A stretch of DNA of 30,128 nucleotides, taken from assembly GCA_036897625.1 (NCBI GenBank), contig JAYMTA010000383.1:1-30128 (forward strand), written 5' to 3'. The notes beneath the pieces were generated by a model that worked only from the letters and a program-made list of their open reading frames with translations, was not told the DNA's origin and did not search any database. Positions 11,224-21,054 of this stretch are shown piece by piece. Each line of letters starts with the position of its first letter. The first letter of the stretch is position 1. The stretch comes from Pelargonium cotyledonis (lineage: Eukaryota; Streptophyta; Magnoliopsida; Geraniales; Geraniaceae). The position numbers and the translations under genes are program-made.

Positions 11224-11662
11224 AACAATGATAATCTCAGTCTCATTCCTGAAAAAAAAAATCTATTCCAAAGGCTACCTCATTTTCTTCACATATAACA
11301 TGAACATGAAAATTCACAAAAAGATTAAAAAAAAAACTTTTAATAAACAAAGAAATATCCACAAAAGATGACAGATTCAACACCCAATAAAGCAGAAAGT
11401 CAAAATTCAATCTACTCAACAACAGAAGAAAATCAGAAAAATAAAATACAATCACACAACAGGGCAGAATTCCTCAGAATAAGTAATTACAAAGAAACAA
11501 TTTATGTAAATTCATAGCAAATTAGCTCCAAATGTACCCAATATCAGGATAAATTCAGCATACGAAAAAATCCAATCCTTTTCAAATTTACAGAGTAAAA
11601 TTGAAGCTTTAAGCATCAACTACTACCCAGTGAAGAGAAAAATAAAAGGATTTGGGACTGAC

Positions 11663-11760
11663 CTGTGCAGTGAAGATGGAGATGAAGTTAGAGAGAGAAA
11701 ATGAGCTGTGAGGAGAGAAAGGTTACGGAGCTATGAGAAGTAGAATGAAAATGAGGTGTG
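11663..11760 (-). other. Candidate non-coding leader exon, perhaps of GatC
   Basis: Read on the minus strand, this is a CT-rich stretch typical of plant 5' leaders (TTCTCTCTCTAACTTCATC and similar). It ends in CACAG|GTCAGT, a good splice donor at 11662. No coding exon follows in the next 700 bases. The leader could splice to an acceptor shortly upstream of the GatC coding exon (for example near 10976-10982). If so, GatC has a second, distal promoter. It could equally be an independent non-coding transcript. Confidence 0.4.
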
Positions 11761-11899
11761 GAGATCGCCACCAATATCTGGATTTTCGAATTCGGGATTA
11801 AATATTCAAAATCCTAATTTCAATTTCGTAGGTATTTGTGGGTGGTGGGTGATATTTTTTTTTTTTAAGAACAAAATTATCCATCACAAAACGGCTCCT

Positions 11900-12300
11900 T
11901 TTGCATTGTTCTTGGTACGGTCTGCAATTTGCGTCATAACCTGTGTCAATATACGAGACATGAAATTAAATTAGTTTGTGTCTGGTTTGTGTCTACTAAC
12001 TCGACCCGTATAATTATTATCATGTCCGTGTCGATCTTGTTTAACCAGACTAATTCATATATTTTATCTGGTTATAACTAGATTGTGCAACCGATATAAA
12101 ATAAATAAATTTAGTTGAGTCGACTCACTTTATTTTGTCTTTTCATAAACGTATGGCGTAAAATTTGACTCATATCCAAAAAATAATAAGTATATCGTAT
12201 TGACCCGCTCGTAAATTATCCGAATATGTTTTGTGTAATTCATCTCCTGAAATAATCGAGTCGGGTTCAAGTATGAGCTCAATGCTCATCCATTAAACAT
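11900..12300. repeat. Probable degraded dispersed repeat in the GatC/SFH divergent spacer
   Basis: The stretch has recurring words such as gtctggtt, tcgacccgtat, catgtccgtgtcgatc and ttgagtcgactc, in a style common to dispersed non-autonomous plant elements rich in gacccg and cgtgtc. Boundaries, terminal repeats and coding potential are not visible. It occupies most of the shared upstream region of the two divergent transcription units. Confidence 0.3.
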
Positions 12301-12415
12301 AACACTTGTCCTTCAGCCATTTTCTAATGGTCCTTCATTTTGCAGAGATTATAAGCCGTCGATTCTATAATCACAAGAAGTTCCCCATTTCTCTCCCAAG
12401 CTTTGCTTTCATTAG

Positions 12416-12623
12416 GTAAATGGGTTTCTCATCACATTGCTGTTCTCTAAACTCTAAAGTACATGTTGATAATTTCAATGGAGTTTCTTCTGGGTTTTCG
12501 TTTGAATTGGTAATCGTTGTGTTTCCTGAGTTGGATTTTACTGTTTTGATGGGTTTCTTGGTCCATTCCTTGTTTTGACTGTCTTGTGTTTGTGGAAATG
12601 CCACTGTGACAATTTGTGTGCAG
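12416..12623 (+). other. Probable 5'-UTR intron of the SFH locus
   Basis: A leader exon ending CATTAG is followed by GTAAATG at 12416. The interval is T-rich and ends TGTGTGCAG at 12623, followed by the leader that carries the ATG at 12724. Both sites are good consensus matches. Evidence is sequence only. Confidence 0.5.
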
Positions 12624-13192
12624 GCTACTGGTTGTGGCATTCTGATGTGAGTGCTTGATTCCTCTACCCTTTGGCTTCATCACCATTTTAGACTTAACTG
12701 AACCTTCCCCAAAGACATCGAGCATGTCGGTTCCTCAATCTCCAAAGCCAGGTAAAAATGGAAAAATATATCATGTTTTTATTTTTATTTTTCTATCAGC
12801 AAATGTACATGCATCGAGACTTGCAACTGAGATCGATCATGGTGTTGTAGTGTATAGTTTACGTTGTGTTTTTCTTTTCCTTTTATTATTAGTCTAACAA
12901 TTTGAATTTATAGACCAGAAATTGGGGGAATCTTATGGAATTTAAACCTCATTTGTTAGTGAGCACATATTTTGATGAGATTGACTGATTGAGAATGAGG
13001 ATAGGGCTCTAATCATGGTTGTTGATTCATTCAAAATTAGATCATGTGAGCTTTAAAAAGACAACTTAAATGACCGTTGAAAACACTGGTTACTTGTTTT
13101 TCTCATCGTTTTCTCAATTTCTTTCATATATACACATACTTTTGGAATAATATGATGCAAAAATAGCAATAGCAAGAAAGAAAAGATAATAG

Positions 13193-13330
13193 AGGCTTAA
13201 CCTGAGGTCTCGGTTTTGAGTCAAGGAATGCAGCTGCTTAAAAGTTGGTAAGGAGTGCTTTACCACCCTTGTGGTCCTTTCCGGGTGGAATCCGGATTAT
13301 TCACATAAAAAAAAAAAAAAAAAAAAAAGA
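13193..13330 (+). mobile_element. 5'-truncated SINE (Au-like) in SFH intron 1
   Basis: The stretch has a B-box-like ggttttgagtc, then agtgctttaccacccttgtg, ggtcctttccgggtgg and aatccggatta, ending in a run of about 22 A at roughly 13309-13328. This resembles the 3' part of plant Au-type SINEs as I remember them. The tRNA-like A box and 5' end are missing or too diverged. I could not define a target duplication. It is in the same orientation as the host gene. Confidence 0.6.
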
Positions 13331-16300
13331 GGAAGAAGGAGAAATGCATGTACATGGTACCTGTTCGTTGGTTGTTAGATCTAATTAGTTTTTACTTTAC
13401 AGGTCTCGATAATGACTCTCGTATGGGGTCTCTTAAGAAAAAGGCAAAAAGTTTCCGACATTCTCTAACAAAAAGAAATAGGAGGAGCAGTAAAGTTATG
13501 TCTCTTGTTATTGACGATGTGCATGATGAGGAGGAAGTAAAGGCAGTTGATGCTCTTCGTCAAGCACTTATATCAGAGGAACTGCTGCCTCCAAGACATG
13601 ATGATTATCATATGTTGCTCAGGTCACTTCTCTTGTTCCATCATCAGTTTTGTAGAAAAACGCAAGGTTTCAGATCTGCTATGTGGCTGTAGTGTTCTTA
13701 AACTTATTGAGAACAATGTAGACTGCTTAAGTGTTTTAACATATGCATTATTGTCGAATTAAAATGTTATGTTATCACACAATTTTTGGCTGCATTCCAT
13801 GGGACCCATAGTAGACATGTGCATAATACATTCTTATGCAAATATGGCTGCAGTGATCACATTATTATGTAGAAGTAGAACACTGGACATTGTGTTTAGC
13901 ATGTCAAGGCTGCTATGAATATTAATAGCCTTTGTAGATATTTATTCTTCTATATCACCAGGTTAATGTTCCATTCTTTGCTGACCTGTAAACTTTCCCT
14001 TTGATGATACAGATTTTTGAAGGCCAGGAAATTCGATACTGAAAAAACAAAGCAAATGTGGACTGACATGCTTCAGTGGAGGAAGGAATTCGGTACTGAC
14101 ACTACTGTTGATGTATTTCAACGTATCGCTTTTGTTCATTCTGTTATTGTTCTTTGAACCATAAACTATGGCCCTGGTGTCAAATTTTAACATTGTTTTG
14201 TCTGCTCTTTGTTTAAGGACTTTGAATATAAAGAACTCAATGAAGTCCTGGAATACTATCCCCAAGGGCATCACGGAGTTGACAAGGATGGACGACCTGT
14301 ATACATTGAGAAATTGGGCAAAGTAGATCCTAACAAGTTCATGCAAGTCACGGACTTGGACCGCTATGTGATAAACCATGTTAAGGAGTTCGAAAGGACC
14401 TTTGATGTTAAGTTTCCAGCTTGCTCCATTGCAGCAAAGAGGCACATAGATCAAAGTACAACCATCCTGGATGTGCAAGGAGTGGTATGTCAAACAATAA
14501 TACCACAATATGAAAATTGCGTAAAAGCTCTAGTTTGTTTGATAGTGGTATTAAGTTATTGGTCATAATGGATCTTTAGAGTATGCAAACAGAACAGTGC
14601 ACGTAATAACCTATAAAGTCTTTTGATTACGTTGATTTTTGGAACGAGTGCTATTTTTTCCATTTCAAAGCCAATAGGAACAAAAAACAAAAGGATTACT
14701 TACCTTTGTATCCATGCAACAGGGACTTAAAAACTTTAACAAAATTGCAAGGGACCTTATTACTCGCATTCAGAAGATTGATGGTGACTATTATCCCGAG
14801 GTGTTAGCTCTTCTTTATATTAAATAAATGCTACCTTGTGACCTTTTCATGTAGATGACAGAACCCTAATGTTGAGATTTTATTTTCCTTACTGCAGACC
14901 TTGAATAGCATGTTCATCATCAATGCAGGTTCTGGATTTAGAATGTTGTGGAACACTGTCAAGTCTTTCCTTGACCCTAAGACTACAGCCAAGATTCATG
15001 TAGGCATACACTAACTTGTGTGTGTGTTATGTTTATGTGATATGAATTAATGTGTAAAAGTACCATTCGTCAGGTTCTAGGTAACAAGTACTAGAGCAAG
15101 TTGCTTGAAATAATTGATGCCAGGTGGGTTTCCTAACAGAGAGATTTCATTATGTGCATGTGTCAATTTAATTTCTTACGTTACTAAACAGACTTATTTT
15201 CAAGTTTTATATGCTACGTGCATGTTTGTGTGCGGTTGGCTTGATATCAGTACTGAGTTTTTGGGGGGTACTTGTACCTGTGCTGATCAAGGAGGCTGCA
15301 TGGGCTCTGATAAAGGCCCGTGGAAAAATCCAGAGATACTAAGGTACCTACTACTTTTGCTTTTCTTTTACCCTATTGGCTTTTGTTCATTATGAAACGA
15401 ATTGTATTCCAGAAGTACTAATTTTATTTGGTCAATGGACTTGCAGATGGTTCAGAATGGTGAGCACAAATGTAAGGGTGTTCAAGTCTCTAAAGAGAAG
15501 ACAATTGTTGAGGATGTAATGATGGTCTCAACCTTTTCATGTTTTTTCTTTGTGATATGCCGTTCTGTTTGCCAAAGTGCTCGATTATCCCTTTTCTTTA
15601 AGCTACTTAGTTGTCTCAGGTTTTGGTGTTACTTGGTCATATTATGATTGCTTATACGATCTTTTCAGGAAAAAGACTCTTCCAATGTGGAGGCAACTCC
15701 AAAAGCAGCCGATGGACAATCTCAATCTTCATCCCTTCCGGTTCAACCTGTAGAGTTTCCAAAAATCTCCACTACTGTTCAGGAAGAAGTAAGTATGCAA
15801 ACTTTGTTCAATCAGGAAGGCTCAAGTAAGGCTGGGTTTCCAATTTGTTTGGTAATGTTAGTTGTTGTAATATAATGCCGCCAAGTAAGATTAACCAAGT
15901 TGCGGAAAACTGTGACTCACAAGCACTTTTGGTCTCACTTCAGTAGAGCATTTTTTCATATAAGTATTATGCATGCAATCAAGATGATTCACTCATCGGA
16001 CGTTACAACTTTATACGCCCTTGATATATGCCAATGGAACCCATTATGTCATTCTGGTGTGATCTCTTGTTTACTTGAGTGCATTCTTTTCTTCTATGTC
16101 CCCTTCTTAGATGATATTGTAAGTCATTGCTCTTAGTGTCCCTCTTTGATTCTATTTTTGAAAATTAACCTGCAGATTCGCTCAACCAGCCCATCTAACG
16201 AGCAACAGGGCTTGGTTCCAGTTGCTAATAAACCTATGGATTGGCAAAAAATGGTTGAAGATCAAGGTTTTGCACTTACTAAAGGTACAGAGCTTACTTA

Positions 16301-16751
16301 CATATTTGTACATTTACTTGTAACAAGTTTCTATCAAGTTACTACCGTATTGTGAACTATGAAGAATATATATTGCGACTACAATAGATAAATCCGATAA
16401 TAGTCCACTAGTCGTGTTTTCGTGATATGTTCATAGCATGCCTGTCGATTTAGTTTGATAGGGTACTAAGTCAGTTTGGTGCGTCATGCTCAGCAGGAAA
16501 TGGACTGAGAATAGGGAGTGAATAGCGTCGTAATGTGCTTAAAACGTGTCAGGATATACCAATCCTAATCATGCTTTTATAATTCAGGAAGAGTGGAGTA
16601 TATTTTTCTTCTTTTTTTAGTTGGCAAGAAAGAGCAGAGATATGGATGTAAAGAGCAGATATCGATGTTTTCACAATGGAAAGGACTGTTGAGAACAGAA
16701 TATGATTTCATGTATGTGATTACACTTGAGTAGAATTAATTTACCAGTGAA

Positions 16752-16778
<27 letters not shown>
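16752..16778 (+). repeat. (CT)n microsatellite in SFH intron 11
   Basis: About 13 uninterrupted CT units lie some 40 bases upstream of the exon 12 acceptor. It is a simple length-variable repeat. It could act as part of an extended polypyrimidine tract. Confidence 0.9.
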
Positions 16779-16783
<5 letters not shown>

Positions 16784-17287
16784 GAATATGATGAGGTTTA
16801 TTTGTATGATTTGCAGCTGCAAATGGTCAGTTAATGCGACCAGATATGCCTGATGGGTTTAGCAACCAGGTATTCACTGGCGTTATGGCATTTGTTATGG
16901 GAATCGTCACGATGATCAAAGTGACCCGTAACATGCCTAGGAAGCTTACAGATGCATCCATCTATTCCAATCCTGTTTACTGTGCTGACACAGCTGTGGT
17001 GAAAGAACAGGAACATAATAAGAACCGCCAGACCGAGCCTGTCATCTCAAATGCAGACTACTTAGCTGTCTTGAAACGAATGGCTGAATTGGAAGAGAAA
17101 GTGAATGTTTACAGCTCAAAACCTCAAACTATGCCACCTGAGAAGGAGGAGATGCTAAATGCTGCTGTAGACCGGGCCGAAAGCTTGGAGCAAGAACTTA
17201 ATGCCACCAAGAAGGTATGTTGCATTGTCCTGTTTCTATGACTTTCCTTGTTATGTTCTTTATTATGATTATTTCTTAGAATGGGCA

Positions 17288-17846
17288 GATTATATCATCC
17301 AACATCAGTACATTCATATTAGAAATGTGAGAGCTCAATATGAGATCCAAGTACACGTCTTTCTTAGGGTATAGCTCAAAACAAACCGTTTGATAGTAAA
17401 ACGCGCAGTTTTACGAAAATGACCGCCACATGCTACACGCATACTATAAAATTACGTGCGACCCATTGTTGGAAAGATAGGATATAGAGGAACACGGCAA
17501 ATTAAAAAAATTCAGCATATGACTAGCGTAGGGCTGCCTATGAACTCTTCAAAGTTGCTATTTTCGGCCAAAATTATGTTATGTTGTTACCCTTTGCGAA
17601 ACAGACCCGAGTAAATATTTTGGGACAGATTAAGGACATCACCCAAGGTTAGTACGTTCATATTAGAGGCGTGAGAGCTCAAAAATGGGACCCAAGTGCG
17701 TGTTCTCCTTAGCAAATAGCCCAAAACAAACCGTTCAATCGTAAAACGCGCTATTTTACTAAAACCGCCGCCACGGTCTCCACACACTATAAAACTACGC
17801 GCGAACCACTGTTGGAAAGATAAGACATAGAGGAATGCGACAAATT
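17288..17846. repeat. Two diverged copies of a ~216-bp direct repeat in SFH intron 12
   Basis: Copy A (17288-17503) and copy B (17628-17846) share long colinear blocks: cattcatattaga against cgttcatattaga, gtgagagctcaa, caaaacaaaccgtt, gtaaaacgcgc, and tgttggaaagata followed by atagaggaa. They are about 340 bp apart, centre to centre. Each contains a short hairpin built from gtaaaa and ttttac around cgcg. No coding capacity is visible. They could be tandem copies of a transposon or LTR fragment, or a local duplication. The rest of the intron (17847-18230) has nothing recognised. Confidence 0.8.
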
Positions 17847-18322
17847 GTATATCAGTTTACGTGCCTTGTAATGAAAGTGCAATTAAGCTCACAAGTCACA
17901 ATATGTGATGATCCCCACTCAACTCATTCTTAGTGGTGGTGGTGTAAGAGATCACTTTTGGTGCGATATGGTGCCAAAAGCCCTAGGCTAGGGTTAAGAG
18001 GCAAAGTCTCTTTCCTGAACACTATTTTCTTGTTCAAGCTTGTATATATATGTCTTGAAAAGGTTCCTTAGGCCGTCGCAAAATAGGATTTTGGCACCTA
18101 TTTGTATAAAAAAAGAAAGAAAAGACTTAGCTGCATTTTATATATATGTCTAGATCTCTAGGACTCAACTAAGTTTTCACTGGATGGTTATTGTTTCTTT
18201 GCTCTAATCACTGTTGTGAATGCTATGCAGGCTTTGGAGGATGCAGTGTCTAGACAGGGGAGCTTCTGGCTTATGTGGACAAGAAGAAGAAGAAGAAGAA
18301 GAAAAAGAAGTTTGGGTGGTAA

Positions 18323-18711
18323 TGTGTTGTTTTGGAGCTTGTTGGTGGCTATCATTTTTGCATCTCCGATGCCACCCAGATGCTTATTACTGTTATATGT
18401 ACTTGATCCTTTATCGGAAGTTTTGGTCGGATATACAATACGCTGAGTCCTTCACTTTGTAGAAATATATATATATATGTCATATAAAACGTGACATCTT
18501 ACTGTATAAATAAATATTTATTTTCTCGTAAATGAAGTTAGACCTAATAGTTGTACTTTGATGTTTGCTAGTTATTCTTATATCAAAAAATTGTATTCAT
18601 TTTTGATACTCTAGTTCTATTTGTGTGTGAAATAAAGTTTATTCCTGCAAACATATTACCTTTATCCTATAAAAAAATTACATAATTTAATGATGATTTA
18701 TAAGTATATTA
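18323..18711 (+). other. 3' flank of the SFH pseudogene
   Basis: AT-rich non-coding DNA with an AATAAA at 18509-18514 that could be the old poly(A) signal. There is also an (AT)n run around 18465-18478. No other gene is seen. Confidence 0.45.
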
Positions 18712-18722
18712 ACAAAGGGTTG

Positions 18723-19021
18723 CAGTAGAATCAGGTTGCAGGGTCGTCTTGTGATTCAGTAAGTCTGACATCGTTCGGCATTAGTAACACAGGTTTGGGG
18801 AGGGCTTGCCTAGTGCCCTCGGCTTTCAGGTCTGGGGAAAGCTCGGTCGGGTTGATTTTGTCTTGGACGCCTAGCATCGGCTTTCAACTTGTGTCTCGTT
18901 TAGGATAGGATTCTCTAGTTCAGTTCTGTTTGTGTGGGATCTATTGGCTTTTCGCACCTTTTTGTACCGTTACATAGTCCTCATTGAAAGTAATTATTTC
19001 AAGGTAAAAAAAAAAAAAAAC
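18723..19021 (+). mobile_element. Retroposon copy 1: poly(A) tail and 11-bp target duplication
   Basis: A 299-bp insertion ends in a run of 15 A (19006-19020) and is flanked by perfect copies of acaaagggttg (18712-18722 and 19022-19032), the hallmark of LINE-machinery insertion. Its 5' part (agaatcaggttgcagggtcg onwards) matches a module in the second retroposon at about 20361. Its last 60 bases (ctttttgtaccgttacatag, then ttgaaagtaattatttcaag) resemble a LINE 3' UTR. There is no coding frame. It is either a 5'-truncated LINE or a SINE; I cannot decide which because no clear tRNA-like A and B boxes are visible. Confidence 0.75.
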
Positions 19022-19127
19022 ACAAAGGGTTGTGATGTTGAAAATGCATTGAATTATGGTAACAATTATTATACGATGGATATTTATCATGTTTAAATAT
19101 AATATTTAACAACCTCTACTCAACAGA

Positions 19128-19199
19128 GTGGCTGTAGTTTAGTGGTGAGAATTCCACGTTGTGGCCGTGGAGACCTGGGCTCGAATCCCAGCAGCCACA
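19128..19199 (+). tRNA. tRNA-His (anticodon GTG)
   Basis: A complete 72-nt cloverleaf. The acceptor stem GTGGCTG pairs with CAGCCAC and is followed by discriminator A. The D arm contains the A box TAGTTTAGTGG. The anticodon stem CCACG/CGTGG encloses the loop TTGTGGC with anticodon GTG. The T arm contains the B box, GGGCTCGAATCCC. The G at position -1 typical of tRNA-His is added after transcription in eukaryotes and is not encoded here. CAA trinucleotides just upstream (about 19111-19123) fit plant Pol III start sites. No intron. It reads as a functional nuclear gene. Confidence 0.97.
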
Positions 19200-19205
19200 T
19201 GTTAC

Positions 19206-19211
19206 TTTTTT
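19206..19211 (+). terminator. Pol III terminator of tRNA-His
   Basis: A run of six T on the sense strand, seven bases after the tRNA 3' end. This is the normal Pol III stop signal. Confidence 0.85.
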
Positions 19212-20043
19212 CAATTATTCATTACTTGTTTATGTTATTTTATATGCATGTTTATGTCGTTTTTAGTTATTTTACATAGTACAAAGATCTATATAATGCA
19301 TATTAGGCTACAAGTAGTATTTTTGAAGGTACCATGACACAAATTGTCCTCGTATTGGTTTTCAAGGTGGTACGCGTTAAACTTGATAATTTTGATTTGA
19401 TTTTCTAGACATGTTCTTTTCTTTCTATCGTGTAGTTTCTTGACAGTTTGTGTTTGAACAATAATGGTAAATTCAACCATCATACAAAATTCTTTCATGA
19501 AATCCAAAATTTCAAGACGAGATTAGATGTTTTCTTCCCTCATAAAACTCTCTGTAACTTAAACGGAGATTGTTTTGCTCGATTGAGACCACGCCTCTTG
19601 ACCCATAAACTAGTTGAAAATGAGAATGTTTGACAGTCCTTTTAATGGATGTTCATAGTGGTCACAAGATCATTAGAAACCAAACTTCCGCATTGCGTGA
19701 ACTTTCATCCAATTGTCCTCCTCGTGACATGGATGATAAGTTTGTTTGCCATCTTCACTTGGTTATTTACTCGAGGCGCGGGAGGTCAAAAATACGTAAC
19801 GTTTGCCTTTGTAATCTCGGCACATTTGTTTGAACTCTAAATAAAATCGTGTTTCATGATGGTACGCAATAACGATTGGTAACCTAAAAACAAAAATATG
19901 GTATTGAGTATACAACAATGTGCTTTTAACAACCCAATATTTTTAAAAGCCCCGAGTGTTACATCCATATTTTAATATGACTACATTAGGGAAATAATAG
20001 AATTATACATATATTAATATATAATACCTAAAATTAATAAATT
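19212..20043. other. Intergenic DNA, no gene seen
   Basis: There are overlapping short frames of 61-72 codons on both strands but no recognisable protein motif. I see no repeat structure that I can support. Confidence 0.5.
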
Positions 20044-20054
20044 AATAATACACG

Positions 20055-20659
20055 GAACTTGTAGCTGTCGCCGATCTTATTGTGGTCTGTCTAGCCAGTG
20101 ACGTGTTATGTCTTTTTTGGCAGTTAGGATTTTATGAATTGTAGCAGTTAAAGGTAGAGGAAGCGGAGGATTGACGGCGTGGGGTGAGTTGCAGTGGAGC
20201 AATGTTGTGGTTGAGGTTGGAAGTTGCGACGGAGCAAGACAAATGTTTTTTTTTTGTTCGGGGGGTGAAGGTGATGGTGATAAGCGAAGCCTGATCATGG
20301 ATCAAAGATAAATGTCCACAAAGATTAGCGGTGGAAGGCGATGACAGGGGCCCTCGTGATAGGATTAGGTTACAAGGTCGTCTGGTAGTTTGCGGTCTGA
20401 TTCAATATGGTTTGGAGAAAGTCCGACATTGGTTGGACAGACCAAGGGAGGGCTTTCCTAATGCCCCTAATTTGATTTATCGGGTTCTTCCCAGATTTTG
20501 AGACATGCAGTTCTCTATGGTGAAATCAGCGAATTAATAACTTGTAGGTTAGTGCATGTTTCTATCTCTATATCTGGTTTCAGTTGAGTTATTCTAGAAT
20601 TTCTTGATGTAACTTGTCTATCGATTATGAATTAATAATATTGGTATTTTCCTTAAAAG
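20055..20659 (+). mobile_element. Retroposon copy 2 with 11-bp target duplication
   Basis: A 605-bp stretch lies between perfect direct repeats aataatacacg (20044-20054 and 20660-20670). From about 20361 (aggattaggttacaaggtcg) it is related to the 5' part of retroposon copy 1. Shared blocks include ggtcgtct, gtcygacat, and gggagggctt followed by cctartgccc. The 3' end has a LINE-like tail (cgattatgaattaataatat, then ttttccttaaaag) with only a vestigial A run. The 300 bp upstream of the shared module are absent from copy 1. This fits a longer, less truncated member of the same family, or a second element nested beside it. It ends about 100 bp upstream of the NFRKB-like promoter region. Confidence 0.6.
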
Positions 20660-20670
20660 AATAATACACG

Positions 20671-21054
20671 ACACCTACAACTTTTGATTTTTTTTTTCCT
20701 AATAGTTATTTCTATAAATTGGTAACATTATTTATTTATGGCTAACGGCGTTAACACGCCCTACCAAGTCGTCGAACCATCACCCATTGGAAAACCGGAG
20801 CCAAAGGGAAGTGGACGAGCCATGGCTGGAGCCAAGCCGAGCCCGAGCGCGCGAAGGAACGATTCAATGTAAACATAACGGTGCCGAGAAACCACAATCG
20901 TCTCATCTTTCTCTCTGGCTGTTGTGTTGTTTTTGTGTGTGCGTGTCCTCTCTCTCTCTCTCTCACGACTCACAAGCCTCTACGGATTGGATAACAAGAA
21001 ACCGCCTCCTTCTTCTCCACCTTGCTCCTGCCACAAACTCGCTACCTTTTCTCT
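20671..21054 (+). promoter_or_regulatory. Promoter region and first non-coding exon of the NFRKB-like gene
   Basis: The sequence from about 20740 is unusually GC-rich for this window. It passes into a (TC)n tract (20947-20964) and a CT-rich leader that ends cttttctct|GTAAGT at 21055, a near-perfect splice donor. The transcription start is probably between 20850 and 20970. No clear TATA box is seen. Antisense and sense frames of up to 119 codons here are by-products of the GC-rich composition. Confidence 0.55.

Larger units (their letters stand above)
12724..18322 (+). pseudogene. SFH-type Sec14/nodulin-like phosphatidylinositol transfer protein, broken
   Basis: Sec14-like proteins exchange phosphatidylinositol and phosphatidylcholine and support phosphoinositide signalling at plant membranes. 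Exons: 12724-12751, 13403-13622, 14013-14112, 14218-14484, 14723-14800, 14898-14999, 15074-15123, 15251-15343, 15447-15515, 15669-15788, 16176-16284, 16817-17214, 18231-18322. Visible modules are a basic N terminus (MGSLKKKAKSFRHSL), CRAL_TRIO_N ([28 protein letters not shown]), the SEC14 lobe ([54 protein letters not shown]), a hydrophobic QVFTGVMAFVMGIVTMI segment, a coiled coil and a Lys-rich nodulin-like tail. Defects: TAG at 15092-15094 where the family has Gln; DAS-TEFLGG lacks two residues of DASELPEFLGG; exon 8 ends one base short, so exon 9 (MVQNGEHKC) is out of frame; and one base is missing near 18255-18260 in the last exon. As read, translation stops after 271 residues. All splice sites remain good, so decay is recent or the source allele is defective. 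Confidence 0.85.

Noticed and set aside
11243..11455. 70-codon minus-strand frame rich in Phe and Leu
   Set aside because: It looks like T-rich intron or spacer translated by chance; it lies between the candidate leader exon and GatC.
13963..14508. 181-codon minus-strand open frame
   Set aside because: It is antisense to SFH exons 3-4 and spans their intron. It has no family motif, and the sense strand explains the coding signal.
15092..15094. TAG in SFH as possible programmed readthrough
   Set aside because: Family members have a sense Gln codon here, and the gene has other frame lesions, so mutation is the simpler reading.
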